This document shows, piece after piece, positions 8,081 to 16,195 of a DNA stretch of 36,272 nt. The notes beneath the pieces are model-generated. The model saw nothing but the letters and a program-made list of their open reading frames with translations. It was not told where the DNA came from and ran no database searches. Where the stretch lies: assembly GCA_945877655.1 (NCBI GenBank), contig CAMCSH010000005.1, positions 1 through 36,272 of the forward strand, written 5' to 3'. Within the stretch, counting starts at the first letter, position 1, and every line of letters begins with the position of its first letter. A program made the position numbers and the translations under genes. The stretch comes from Lentisphaera araneosa HTCC2155 (GTDB lineage Bacteria; Verrucomicrobiota; Lentisphaeria; Lentisphaerales; Lentisphaeraceae).

Positions 8081-8432
8081 GATTTCCGACCACGCGTATC
8101 CAAGATAGCCAAATTTGCTCTTGTTCATTTGTTCGACCCCTTGCGGGTCGCACATGGTAGCCCCGGGTCGCCTCGACCCTGGGTTTGTGTTTGAAATGAG
8201 TTCCCGACCCCCTTGCGGGTCGCACAGAGTTCGAGCTAACGCTGTGCGACCCGAAGCGGGTCGGCGGAATGCGGGGATCGCAAACCCAGGGTCATCGCCG
8301 ATGCGGCTCGACCGCTGGGCTACCATGTCCGACCCGCAAGGGGGTCGAGCAACAGGACGACGAGTGTAAAACCTTGCGCGGGGGTTCCCTGCATGTTGGA
8401 TGAGGCGTCTTGGATACGCGTGGATTTCCGAC
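8081..8432. mobile_element. MITE-like palindromic element with terminal inverted repeats and 10-bp flanking direct repeats
   Basis: GATTTCCGAC occurs in direct orientation at 8081-8090 and again at 8423-8432. Immediately inside these, CACGCGTATCCAAG (8091-8104) and CTTGGATACGCGTG (8409-8422) are perfect 14-bp inverted repeats. The interior is itself an imperfect palindrome. A left arm with GACCCC-TTGCGGGTC (8135-8149), CACATGGTAGCCC and GACCCTGGGTTTG is mirrored by a right arm with CAAACCCAGGGTC, GGGCTACCATGT and GACCCGCAAGGGGGTC (8331-8346). At the centre, GGGTCGCACAG and CTGTGCGACCC form a perfect 11-bp pair. There is no transposase. Direct repeats outside inverted repeats are the signature of a non-autonomous inserted element; the alternative is a chromosomal repeat cluster assembled from palindromic modules. 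Confidence 0.6.
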
Positions 8433-8477
8433 CCTGAATGGGTCAAAGGATTCCCGCACTGACTGCGGAATCTAGAG

Positions 8478-10820
8478 TCAGGGAGTGTTCTGATTTACTC
8501 CCTCACTCCCTTCTTCGCCCTTCTTCGCCGCCAAGGGCGATAACAACCAGGCGAAAAGGATTCCGAAAGCAAGAGGCAGTCCGAAGGACCGCAGAGCCGG
8601 AGTCTGCGACAGGGCGAGCAGTCCGAAGGCAAGCAGGGTGCTCAGCGAGGACAGGAAAACCGCCAGCGCCGTCGCCGGGCATTCGGGCTCCTCCGCCGCA
8701 GTGGCGAGGCTGTAGTTGACCCCGAGGCCGAGGACGAGGCTGAGGGACAAGGCGGCGAAGAAATTCAGCGGCTGGCCCAGCAGGGCGCAGGCTCCCAGGG
8801 CGGCGCAGGCGCTGAGCACCGGGATGCCGACCAATTTCAGGCCTTGCCAAGGGCCGTACAGACCGGCGAAGATGACCAGCATCAAGAGCGAGGAGCCACC
8901 AAGAGCAAGCAGGCAGCCGCGGGTCTGACGGCGCAGCAGCTCGGAGTTCTCGGCGATCAAATCGGTGTAGCGGCAGCCCTCGCCCTGACAGGCGGCTGCG
9001 AGCTGCGGCAGGGCCTCCGCCTGGAGCCCGCGCAGGAGGACAAAGGTCGCCGCGTCGCTTTCGGTATCGGTCGCGATGAAGGGGCTGATCAAGCCAGCCG
9101 CTCCGCCTTGGTGAAGCAGCTCAGGCGTGAGGAAGGGCGCGGTCGCGGCGTTCTTGACCGCCTGGTCCCTTGCGCCGGACGCAAATCCGAGATCGTCGAG
9201 GGCGCTCGAGACGCGTCCGTCTTGCGCTGCCCGCAACAAGATCGAGCGGGCGCATTCCTGGCTCAGCCGCGAGGGCAGGAAGCTGGCGCTGCCGATCCAC
9301 GAATGAAGCAGGCCTTTTTCCTGCAGGGGACGCAGTCGCTCGGCCAGAGCTTCTTCGCGCTGCAGGCACTGCTCCAGGTTGGTCCCGCGGATGAGGACGA
9401 AACGTCCCGCTTCAGGGGTGCCGGCGAGGCGCCGGATGGTCGCTTCCGCCGCTGCCAGTTGCGGCGAAGGCGCGTTGAGATGGCGCAGATCGTGATCCTG
9501 CCGGAGCTTGAAGAGGCCAAGGCAGAGCAACGAGGCGATGACAAGAGTCGGCAAGGCGGCGCGGCGGGTCCAGAGCGCGGCGCCGCGTCCCCAGGCGAGC
9601 GGACGGGCGGCGCCGGCGGGCACATGCGGCACCAGCAAGGGGCAGAGGATCGGCGCGGCGAGGAAGGCGCCGAGCAGGCCCAAGGCACCGAGCAACGCGA
9701 TCTGGCGCAGTCCGGGGAAGGGCGCCAGAAGAAGACCGAGATAGGCTGCCAGGCTGGTGCACAGGCCGAGGCTGAGCGGCGGCAGGAGGCGGCGCTCGAG
9801 ATGCTCGCGCGATTCGTCGCCGCAACGCCGCGCCGCCACCCAGTGCTGGACAAAGTCGTCGGCGACACCGATCAGGCTGACCCCGACGGCGAGGGAGATG
9901 GCGTGGATCTGGCCGAGGCAGGCGGCGGCAAGGATGAAGGAGCTGAGGCAGCCGTAGCCGATGACCAGGACGCTGACGGCTAGCGGACGCAGGCCGCGGA
10001 AGACCAGCCAGGCGAGCAGGACGATGCCGAGCAGAGATCCACCGCCGATGATCGCCGTCTCGCGCCTCGCCCGGGCCTCGCTCTCGGCGGCGAATTCGGC
10101 CCCTCCGGCGCTGAGGACGCGGCACGACGGGTCGATGGCCGCTGCCGCTGCTTTCGCCCGCGACAAGGCCGCCAATTGCGCCTCCCGCGGGCCGCTGGAG
10201 AAAGGACTCTCGGCCGCCGCCAGAGTGATCATCACCCAGTCGTGCCCGTGCTCGTCGCGGAGCAGCGGCAGGCCGTTTTTCAGGACCATGCCGCCGAGGA
10301 GGCCTTGTCGCGACATCATCCAGCCGGCGAAGGTGCAGAAGGGATCCTGGGCGGCGAGGCGTCCGGCGAGCGGCTGGGTCGGATCGAGCAGGGCGGCGCC
10401 GACATGTTCGGCGAGGCGTGCAGCGGCGTCGGGCCCTTCCAGTTCGGTGCGCAATTCGGGATCGAGCAGGCCGGCGCGGGCGGCGAAGGCGGCGCGGCCG
10501 AAGGCCTCGGCTTCGGCGGGATTGGCGCCGAGGCGGACTTCGGTGAAGGCGGGTTCGCGGCGCAGCTCTGCCGCAAAGGCCAAAGCCGCCGGCGCCGGAT
10601 CGCCCTCGGCCGAGAGCAGCACCAGGCTGCGGCGTCCGAAGCGTTCCTGGAACAGCCGGGTCGCCTGATTCAAGCTCGGATCGCGCTCCGCCACCGGCAG
10701 CAGCGCCTGCAGATCGGTGTCGATGCGGACGCCCGTTTGCAGCAGACGCAAAGACGCCAAGCCGACCGCGACGAGGTGGAGAATCAACAGGAAAGTGAGA
10801 AGGCGGCGGAGGCGGGGCAT
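8478..10820 (-). CDS. MMPL/RND-type exporter (COG4258-like predicted exporter)
   Basis: A 780-aa inner-membrane protein with the RND/MMPL layout: TM1 at residues about 6-26, a large periplasmic domain (DTDLQALLPVAERDPSLNQ onward), and a block of five TMs at about 255-420 including AVGVSLIGVADDFVQHWVAA. A second periplasmic domain follows, then a second TM block at about 640-770 with LSLSLVLGLGVNYSLATAA. Conserved charged residues in the middle of TM4 (ADDFVQH) fit the proton relay of this superfamily. Proteins like this typically export lipids or lipid-linked products, and relatives sit in fatty-acid, aryl-polyene and hopanoid clusters. Here the only partner is the small membrane protein 27 bp upstream on the same strand. 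The substrate is unknown; acpS elsewhere in the window is not linked. The C-terminal tail (KKGEEGSEGVNQNTP) is made of near-repeat DNA from the adjacent spacer. Confidence 0.85.
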   Translation of the reverse strand: MPRLRRLLTFLLILHLVAVGLASLRLLQTGVRIDTDLQALLPVAERDPSLNQATRLFQERFGRRSLVLLSAEGDPAPAALAFAAELRREPAFTEVRLGANPAEAEAFGRAAFAARAGLLDPELRTELEGPDAAARLAEHVGAALLDPTQPLAGRLAAQDPFCTFAGWMMSRQGLLGGMVLKNGLPLLRDEHGHDWVMITLAAAESPFSSGPREAQLAALSRAKAAAAAIDPSCRVLSAGGAEFAAESEARARRETAIIGGGSLLGIVLLAWLVFRGLRPLAVSVLVIGYGCLSSFILAAACLGQIHAISLAVGVSLIGVADDFVQHWVAARRCGDESREHLERRLLPPLSLGLCTSLAAYLGLLLAPFPGLRQIALLGALGLLGAFLAAPILCPLLVPHVPAGAARPLAWGRGAALWTRRAALPTLVIASLLCLGLFKLRQDHDLRHLNAPSPQLAAAEATIRRLAGTPEAGRFVLIRGTNLEQCLQREEALAERLRPLQEKGLLHSWIGSASFLPSRLSQECARSILLRAAQDGRVSSALDDLGFASGARDQAVKNAATAPFLTPELLHQGGAAGLISPFIATDTESDAATFVLLRGLQAEALPQLAAACQGEGCRYTDLIAENSELLRRQTRGCLLALGGSSLLMLVIFAGLYGPWQGLKLVGIPVLSACAALGACALLGQPLNFFAALSLSLVLGLGVNYSLATAAEEPECPATALAVFLSSLSTLLAFGLLALSQTPALRSFGLPLAFGILFAWLLSPLAAKKGEEGSEGVNQNTP

Positions 10821-10847
10821 TAAAATCTCCTCAGGCCGCGGCTTTGA

Positions 10848-11357
10848 TCACTGCGGGACAGGACGGGCGGATGGAGCCGCGTTGCTCAGGCCGAGACGGT
10901 CGAACTCGGCGCGGACCTGGACCTTGAGGCCCGACTTGATCGCAAAGGATTTGTCCAGGATCAGGACTTCCAAATCGTTGACTTTGCCGCTGCCGTAGCC
11001 GTTGACCACGAGGCTGCTGTGGAAATTGTTTGCAGTCATCGACTTGACTTGGATCTTGGTGCCAGCTGCATCCCCAGCCTTGAGCTCCAGCGACACCAGT
11101 GACGGCAGTTCGAGTTTTTCCAATCCGGCGCCGAAGCTGATAAGGCTGTCAGACTGGGCGGCGCAGGCGCTGATCTTCGGCTCGAGCGGCTGGATCAGGC
11201 GGGCGGCTTCCTGGTTGTCGACCATCCGCGGGGCTTCGGCGATTTTCTTCACGGCGAAGATGCCGAGGGCGGCGCAGCCACCGATGAAGAGGAGGACACA
11301 GGCGGCGCAGCCGAGGAGCAGCTTGCCCCAGGGGAAGGACGAGGAATTGTCGGACAT
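10848..11357 (-). CDS. single-pass membrane protein of unknown function, upstream of the MMPL exporter
   Basis: A 169-aa protein with one N-terminal hydrophobic helix (residues about 12-36, KLLLGCAACVLLFIGGCAALGIFAVKK). A soluble, probably periplasmic domain follows, with alternating hydrophobic residues suggesting beta strands (LVSLELKAGDAAGTKIQVKSMTANNF, SGKVNDLEVLILDKSF). I do not recognise the family. Its stop is 27 bp upstream of the MMPL exporter start on the same strand, so the two are very likely one operon and this may be an accessory or assembly factor of the exporter. The promoter must lie in the 142 bp between this start and the divergent tRNA gene. Confidence 0.65.
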   Translation of the reverse strand: MSDNSSSFPWGKLLLGCAACVLLFIGGCAALGIFAVKKIAEAPRMVDNQEAARLIQPLEPKISACAAQSDSLISFGAGLEKLELPSLVSLELKAGDAAGTKIQVKSMTANNFHSSLVVNGYGSGKVNDLEVLILDKSFAIKSGLKVQVRAEFDRLGLSNAAPSARPVPQ

Positions 11358-11461
11358 GAGGCGACCTTGTTTTGATGTTGAAAGCTCCCTACACTAATCA
11401 GTCGCGGCGCAAGCGCACGGAAGATGGCGAGGAAAAGTCCGCATCCGCCTTACCCTTCCGG

Positions 11462-11489
11462 TTGACTCTGTCGCAGTCGGACCTATACT
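11462..11489 (+). promoter_or_regulatory. sigma-70 promoter of tRNA-Ser
   Basis: TTGACT (11462-11467) and TATACT (11484-11489) are separated by 16 bp and end 10 bp before the mature tRNA 5' end at 11500. Each hexamer differs from consensus at one position, giving a strong promoter with almost no 5' leader. Confidence 0.8.
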
Positions 11490-11499
11490 CCGAGCCGTT

Positions 11500-11587
11500 G
11501 GAAGGGTGGTCGAGTGGTTTATGGCAGCGGTCTTGAAAACCGCCGGGGCGCGAGCCCTCGAGGGTTCGAATCCCTCCCCTTCCGCCA
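11500..11587 (+). tRNA. tRNA-Ser (anticodon UGA), CCA encoded
   Basis: The acceptor stem GGAAGGG (11500-11506) pairs with CCCTTCC (11577-11583), followed by discriminator G and an encoded CCA. The anticodon stem-loop GCGGT-CTTGAAA-ACCGC presents UGA, which reads UCA and related serine codons. A long class II variable arm (GGGCGCGAGCCC region) is typical of tRNA-Ser. The T-arm is GAGGG-TTCGAAT-CCCTC. The total of 88 nt fits a class II tRNA. Confidence 0.97.
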
Positions 11588-11597
11588 ATTGTCAATC

Positions 11598-11630
11598 AAG
11601 GGCTTGCAGAGAAATCTTCAAGCCCTTTTT
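11598..11630 (+). terminator. intrinsic terminator after tRNA-Ser
   Basis: The stem AAGGGCTTG (11598-11606) and CAAGCCCTT (11619-11627) is followed by further T residues, giving five T in a row through 11630. It lies 11 nt after the encoded CCA. Confidence 0.85.
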
Positions 11631-11647
11631 GATGTCCGGATCGGTGC

Positions 11648-11679
11648 AACTGTTTTCGACCTGTGTCACTCCATTTAGG
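11648..11679. repeat. copy A of a 22-bp shared sequence with inverted 10-bp flank
   Basis: The 22 bp at 11658-11679, beginning GACCTGTGTCACTCCATT, occur again identically and in the same orientation at 27778-27799. The 10 bp before it here (AACTGTTTTC) are the exact reverse complement of the 10 bp before the other copy (GAAAACAGTT). It may be the end of a lost insertion sequence. The rest of 11680-11815 shows nothing recognisable. Confidence 0.7.
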
Positions 11680-11815
11680 CGGACTTGATGGGAGGGCTGA
11701 GCTGAAACCGGCCTGAATCCAGCCAAGCCCGCAGACGGCGTCCGCCGCAGCTGTTAAGCTCACACGCCCGCCGACTTTTCCAGGGCCCGCAAAACCGAGT
11801 TGCTATTCAAATAAA

Positions 11816-12418
11816 TCAGTCGCCGCGCTCGGCCGGGTCCTTCCATCGCGTGAACAGATCATGCGGCACATCGAGGAGGTCGAGGGCTTTGCCGGCGACG
11901 AAGTTGACCAGGCCCTGGTAGCTGGTGTCGCCGTGGTAGAAGCCGGGCGAGGCGGGCAGGACGATGCCGCCGGCGAGGGTGACGGCGCGCATGTTGTCGA
12001 TATGGATGAGGGAAATGGGGGTTTCGCGGAAAACCAGGACCAATCGGCGGCGTTCTTTCAGGCAGACGTCGGCGGCGCGTTCGGTGAGGTTCGAGGCGTA
12101 TCCGTGGGCGATGCCGGCGAGGGTCTTGGCGGAGCAGGGGATGATCAGCATGCCGTCGTGGCGGAAGGTGCCGGAGGCGCAGCCGGCGCCGACATCCTGG
12201 TGATTCTGCAATTCGATCAGAGCGCGTTTTTCGGCGGGCAGCGACTCGAGCCAAGCGTTAAAAGCTTCGCCGAGCTCTTCCTGCCAGACCTGACGGGCGA
12301 CTGGCGAGGCGATGAGGAGGACGCGGCGTCCGGCGGCAGTGAGCGCCTCGATCGCCGCGCGGGCGTAAGGAGCGCCGGAAGCGCCGCTGAGGGCGAGGAC
12401 GATGCGGCCGTGAGTCAT
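11816..12418 (-). CDS. ubiX: flavin prenyltransferase
   Basis: A 200-aa UbiX/Pad1-family flavoprotein that joins dimethylallyl phosphate to FMN, making prenyl-FMN for UbiD-type decarboxylases. The N-terminal IVLALSGASGAPYARAAIEAL is the flavin-binding start of the family. MLIIPCSAKTLAGIAHGYASNLTERAADVCLKERRRLVLVFRETP and NMRAVTLAGGIVLPASPGFYHG are highly conserved family blocks. The ATG at 12416-12418 gives the usual length, whereas the 26-residue extension in the track is unlike the family. The start lies 34 bp after the stop of the LysM lipoprotein. No ubiD is present in this window, so the client decarboxylase (quinone biosynthesis or other) must be elsewhere. Confidence 0.95.
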   Translation of the reverse strand: MTHGRIVLALSGASGAPYARAAIEALTAAGRRVLLIASPVARQVWQEELGEAFNAWLESLPAEKRALIELQNHQDVGAGCASGTFRHDGMLIIPCSAKTLAGIAHGYASNLTERAADVCLKERRRLVLVFRETPISLIHIDNMRAVTLAGGIVLPASPGFYHGDTSYQGLVNFVAGKALDLLDVPHDLFTRWKDPAERGD

Positions 12419-12452
12419 TGGAAGCCACGGGGGTGCGGTGAAGCGGGAGGAA

Positions 12453-12866
12453 TTACTTCTTGTTGCACTCTTCACAATCCTCGGCTTCATGACCACCAGC
12501 CGGGATATGAAGGGTCATGCCGGCCTTGGGTTCTACGACGTCGGGATTGAAAGATTTGATCAGCTCGACCGTCGTTTCATATTGCTCGGCGAGGGATTCA
12601 AAGCTGTCACCAGTGACGACGCTGTGATCGACGACTTCGATGTGGTCTTCGCAATTTTCCTCGTGCTCTTCTTCAGGACTGGTGCGGTCGACTTCGGAGC
12701 TGACGTAGAGGGGCAGGAGGCCGCCGGGGGCTTTCGGGCAGTTGCAGGTGGAGCCGAGAAGGCCGAATTCAAAGCGGCTGCCCTGGTCGGTGTGGGTGGT
12801 GCGCGAGTAGGTCAGCGAGCAGCTGCTGGCGAGAATGGTGGTGAGCAGGGCGGTGATGAGTTTCAT
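12453..12866 (-). CDS. LysM-domain lipoprotein, downstream of lptD
   Basis: A 137-aa protein with an N-terminal signal sequence (MKLITALLTTILASSC) ending in a lipobox-like site with Cys16, then an acidic region. A single LysM module at residues about 80-122 (VTGDSFESLAEQYETTVELIKSFNPDVV...AGMTLHIP) should bind peptidoglycan. Four further cysteines (CNC near residue 42, EDCEEC near the C-terminus) could form disulfides. It begins 26 bp after the lptD stop on the same strand, with GGAG before its ATG, so it is co-transcribed with the LPS-insertion protein. A role in anchoring or positioning LptD is an inference from position only. Confidence 0.85.
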   Translation of the reverse strand: MKLITALLTTILASSCSLTYSRTTHTDQGSRFEFGLLGSTCNCPKAPGGLLPLYVSSEVDRTSPEEEHEENCEDHIEVVDHSVVTGDSFESLAEQYETTVELIKSFNPDVVEPKAGMTLHIPAGGHEAEDCEECNKK

Positions 12867-12892
12867 CGGGCTTCTCCTGGAGGTTTATGGGA

Positions 12893-15283
12893 TCAGAGGC
12901 CGACCTTGACGTTGGCGCCAGCTTTCGGGTAGGCGTTGAGGTAGAGCATGAACATGAAGAGCCATTCGTCGGGGCGGACTTCATAGCGGACGCCGCCGGT
13001 CCAGCAGTGGAGCTGGCGCTGGAATTCGATCCAGTTGGCGATGGCGCGGCCATCTTGCAGGTCGAGCTGGGTGCCGACTTCGACGAAGTTCTCGTCCCAG
13101 AGGCGCTTGCGCAGGACGGCGCGGAGATAGTCGCCGGCGTCGTAGCGGCGGGCCCAGGAGCTCACCAGTCCGGCCGAGTTGACGGTCGAGCCGAAGGATT
13201 GCAGGTCGCGCGACACGAAGTCGTTGCGGCGGATCCAGTGGAGGCTGGCCTGGAGGGTGTCGACGGTGCCGACGCGCATGCCGGCGGAGAAGAAGTTGAT
13301 CTGGCCGGTCTTCGAGTCGGCGAGGATGTCCGAGTCGAATTTCAGCCAGGTGCTGGGGATGTATTCGATGCGGGTGCCGAGATCGCCAAAGCCTTCTTCT
13401 CCCTCTTTCGAGTCGAAGTGGAAGTCGACATAGTTGTCGAGGGTGACGAGGCTGTGGATGTTGCCGTCGCGGCGGGTCTCGAGGCGCTGCTGGACGCCGG
13501 TGCGCAGCCAGTGCTGAGCGATCAGGCGGTCGTTCGCATCGAAGTAATGGACGTTGTCGCGGTCGCCGCTGACCACCGGGATGAAGTTGTGGTTGACGTA
13601 GGGCTGGACGACATGGCGGAGCCCGTCGACGCCGAGGGTCTTGTTGTAAGCGTCCATCCAGGAGTTGTAGAACTTGGTCGAGGCTTCGTAGCCGAGTTCG
13701 ATGGCGCCGCGGGTCATCGAGCCGCCGTCGCTGTCGTAATTGCTGAGGGCGGATTTGGGTTCACGGAAGGGGTCGTTGGCGGCGAAGAGGCTGGAGAGCT
13801 CGGCGCCGGTGACTTCGTTCTTGGAGCTGTCGGAGTAGTGCAAGACGCGGAAGCCGGCACGGGGCACCCATTTGAGGCCGAGGGCGTCGAATTCCGAGTA
13901 CAGCACGTGGGCTGTGTCGAGGCGGGTGCTGTCGTAGTCGGCGATTTCCATGTTGGCGGCGATCGGCTTGTCGAACTGGCGCCAGCGGGCGCGCAGGTCG
14001 GCGATGCTGTTGCGGCTGGTGTAGAGGAAGGGCGAATCGCCGAGGCGGAGGCGGGGCAGATCGAAGCGGAGTTCCGGCAGGCGTTCGACGGCGGCTTCCC
14101 AGCGGGCGAGGCGGGGCGAGGCATTGAGCGACAGCGACCAGGCCGGGGTCATATATTCGAGATCGCCGTAGTTGACGGCGGACTCGTAGTCGCGGCGGGT
14201 GTTGAGCATGCGGAAGTCGCGGCGGAAGGCGATGTCGCTTTCGGCGTCGAGGTGCATGCGCCAGCTCAGCTCGGGAGTGATTTCGTATTTCTGGAAGACT
14301 TCGCCGTTCCAGCGACCGTCGTCATCGTTGGTGCGGGAGAAGCGGCCGTACCAATCGCCGCTGCCCTTCATCTCGGCGTAAGGCAGCCAGTAGCCTTGCG
14401 CCTTGGTGAAATGCTTGGGCGATTCGAGATCGAGGCGGACGCCGGCGCCGGGGCCTTGACGGGCGAAATAACCAGTGTCGACAAAGGCGGTGCCCTTCAT
14501 CGGGCCCTTGCGCCAGAGCTTGAACTTGCGGCTGACGGTGACGAAGGGGCCGGTGCGGCTGCCCATGCCGCCGCGGACGATGAAATCGCCGTCGCCGACA
14601 TCAAGGTCGCTGGTCACCCAGGGGAGGTAGAAGAAGGGGACGCTGCCGGCGTAGAACTTGACGCCGTAAGCGGTGATATCGCCTTCCTGGCTGATGACGA
14701 GGCGATCGGCGACGAGGTGGTAGTGGGTCGGCAGGCCTTTGCACAGGTGGTCGCAGGTGGTGAGCACGACGCCGCGTGCTTCCATCGAGCCGTTGGGCAG
14801 GGTCTGGGCTTCGCTGCCGAGGCTGTACCAAGGAGTGGCGTTGATGGCGTTGGCGCCGACGCGGAAGAGTCGGGTGCGGAGGTTGCCGGAGGCTTCTTCG
14901 GCCTTGACTTCAAAATCCTGGGGGACGGCGATGCCCTGGCCGTTAAGCTTGGTGGCATCGGCGGCGGGCGCCTTGCCCTTGGCGACGATGTTGCCTCGGG
15001 CGACGAACTCGAGGTTCTCCGTGTCGATCTCGGCGTAGTCGCAGGAGATCCGGCCCTGGGGCGTAGTGATCAGGACGCCGCCGCGGAGGACGAAGCGCTG
15101 CGTCTTGATCTGATATTCCGAGTGTGCGGCGCTGAGCTGGACGCCGGCGGCGTCGAGGGCCGAGCCGGGGGTGCCTTTTTCAGTGCCGGCTTCGACCGGA
15201 CCTGAGATCACGGGATCGGCAGCCTTGGCAGCGGTGGCGAGCCCAGCGGCAAGAAGGACGGACAAGAATCGGCGCAGAAGCAT
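12893..15283 (-). CDS. lptD: LPS-assembly protein LptD (OstA/Imp family)
   Basis: A 796-aa outer-membrane protein with a signal peptide (MLLRRFLSVLLAAGLATAAKA), close to the usual 780-800 aa. Residues about 45-125 form the OstA jellyroll (HSEYQIKTQRFVLRGGVLITTPQGRISCDYAEIDTENLEFVARGN). The rest is rich in alternating aromatic strands of a large beta-barrel, with the family-typical YGVKFYAGSVPFFYLPWVT segment around residue 225. LptD with the lipoprotein LptE inserts lipopolysaccharide into the outer leaflet. The C-terminus is VKVGL rather than an aromatic residue. ATG 15281-15283 is chosen because the signal peptide begins there; the track start at 15325 adds 14 unrelated residues. Cysteines are sparse but include CDHLCKG, so the disulfide pattern differs from E. 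coli. It lies 95 bp downstream of bioD and 26 bp upstream of the LysM lipoprotein. Confidence 0.92.
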   Translation of the reverse strand: MLLRRFLSVLLAAGLATAAKAADPVISGPVEAGTEKGTPGSALDAAGVQLSAAHSEYQIKTQRFVLRGGVLITTPQGRISCDYAEIDTENLEFVARGNIVAKGKAPAADATKLNGQGIAVPQDFEVKAEEASGNLRTRLFRVGANAINATPWYSLGSEAQTLPNGSMEARGVVLTTCDHLCKGLPTHYHLVADRLVISQEGDITAYGVKFYAGSVPFFYLPWVTSDLDVGDGDFIVRGGMGSRTGPFVTVSRKFKLWRKGPMKGTAFVDTGYFARQGPGAGVRLDLESPKHFTKAQGYWLPYAEMKGSGDWYGRFSRTNDDDGRWNGEVFQKYEITPELSWRMHLDAESDIAFRRDFRMLNTRRDYESAVNYGDLEYMTPAWSLSLNASPRLARWEAAVERLPELRFDLPRLRLGDSPFLYTSRNSIADLRARWRQFDKPIAANMEIADYDSTRLDTAHVLYSEFDALGLKWVPRAGFRVLHYSDSSKNEVTGAELSSLFAANDPFREPKSALSNYDSDGGSMTRGAIELGYEASTKFYNSWMDAYNKTLGVDGLRHVVQPYVNHNFIPVVSGDRDNVHYFDANDRLIAQHWLRTGVQQRLETRRDGNIHSLVTLDNYVDFHFDSKEGEEGFGDLGTRIEYIPSTWLKFDSDILADSKTGQINFFSAGMRVGTVDTLQASLHWIRRNDFVSRDLQSFGSTVNSAGLVSSWARRYDAGDYLRAVLRKRLWDENFVEVGTQLDLQDGRAIANWIEFQRQLHCWTGGVRYEVRPDEWLFMFMLYLNAYPKAGANVKVGL

Positions 15284-15378
15284 GGGGATGGATTCCGGAA
15301 TATTGAAAGGTCGGGATTCCGGCAAGATAGTGGAGTGCCCTGCTTTGCCAAGCTACGCCATCACGCTCGTCCGGGAAT

Positions 15379-16017
15379 TCAAGGACTCTCTGCCTTGGGC
15401 AGGCGCCAGAAGAAGCCGTCACCGGCCATTTTCTCCAGTTCGGCGAGGTTGTCGGCCTCAACCAGATCCGGCTCCGGGCAACAGCCCGAGACGATCAGCC
15501 CGGCAGGAACCACGCCGCGATGGGCCAGATATTCGAGTGCCGTCGCCGTCGCGGACAGGGTTCCCAGACCAGGACTGGCGACCAGGATCACCGGGATTTT
15601 CAGGGCCGCCGCGACATCTCCCATACTGAGTCCAAGCCGCAAAGGCGTGGCGACCCCGCCGGCGCTTTCGACGACAAGAAGCTCCGGCTTCTCCTCTTCG
15701 ACGATGGTGGCGATCGCAGCTGCGACTTCTGCAACCCCGGGGGCTTCCACTCCGGCGACACGGGCGGCAAGGTGCGGCGAGGCGGCCAAGGGATAACGAT
15801 ACGGCGAGGCCATCTCCAGCCGAGCCGGCAGAAGAGCGTCGCCACATTGCTCGCGGACCCACTCGGCATCCCCCGGGACGACGCCGTCGCAACCGGTCTG
15901 CACCGGCTTCAAATAGGCAGTGCGGCGAGCCTGCTCCAAGCCGCGGCGGCAGAGCCAGGCGCTGGCCCAGGTCTTGCCGACGCCGGTGCCGGTGCCGAGA
16001 ATGAAATAGCTTTCCAT
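15379..16017 (-). CDS. bioD: dethiobiotin synthetase
   Basis: A 212-aa ATP-dependent enzyme that closes the ureido ring of biotin by carboxylating 7,8-diaminopelargonic acid. The P-loop GTGTGVGKTWASAWL is at residues about 8-22, the substrate-binding KPVQTG near residue 37, and the second conserved block VVESAGGVATPL near residue 113. The LYLAHRGV / GLIVSGCC region corresponds to the nucleotide-base site. Length is typical for the family. No other biotin genes are in the window, so bioD stands apart from any bio operon here. It follows ribB on the same strand across a 178-bp tandem-repeat spacer and precedes lptD. Confidence 0.95.
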   Translation of the reverse strand: MESYFILGTGTGVGKTWASAWLCRRGLEQARRTAYLKPVQTGCDGVVPGDAEWVREQCGDALLPARLEMASPYRYPLAASPHLAARVAGVEAPGVAEVAAAIATIVEEEKPELLVVESAGGVATPLRLGLSMGDVAAALKIPVILVASPGLGTLSATATALEYLAHRGVVPAGLIVSGCCPEPDLVEADNLAELEKMAGDGFFWRLPKAESP

Positions 16018-16195
16018 AGAGAAGGTTGAAAGGTTGAAAGGTTGAAATGCGGAAGGCGGAAGGCGGAAGGCGGAAGGCGGAAGGCGGAAGGGTTGAAGTA
16101 AAAGGCCTGTAGCGAACCTGAGTCACTGCGTCTCTGGTCATTGCGTCCAGCTGCTAGGTCGCTCGGCTGCTCGCCTTTCAACCTTTCAACCTCCT
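16018..16195. repeat. minisatellite spacer between ribB and bioD
   Basis: Three GGTTGAAA octamers (about 16024-16047) are followed by five and a half GGAAGGC heptamers (16051-16090) and a further GGTTGAAG. At 16177-16195 there is the complementary CCTTTCAACCTTTCAACC, so the octamer block can fold back on itself over about 150 nt. No ORF here is genuine. Confidence 0.85.

Noticed and set aside
8115-8369. 84-aa ORF and its antisense partners in the repeat field
   Set aside because: They are made entirely of the palindromic modules (PPCGSH repeated) and have no ribosome site; they are spurious.
12887-15205. 772-aa plus-strand ORF opposite lptD
   Set aside because: It is an antisense shadow rich in Ala, Val, Asp and Glu with no signal peptide or motif. 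The minus strand encodes LptD.
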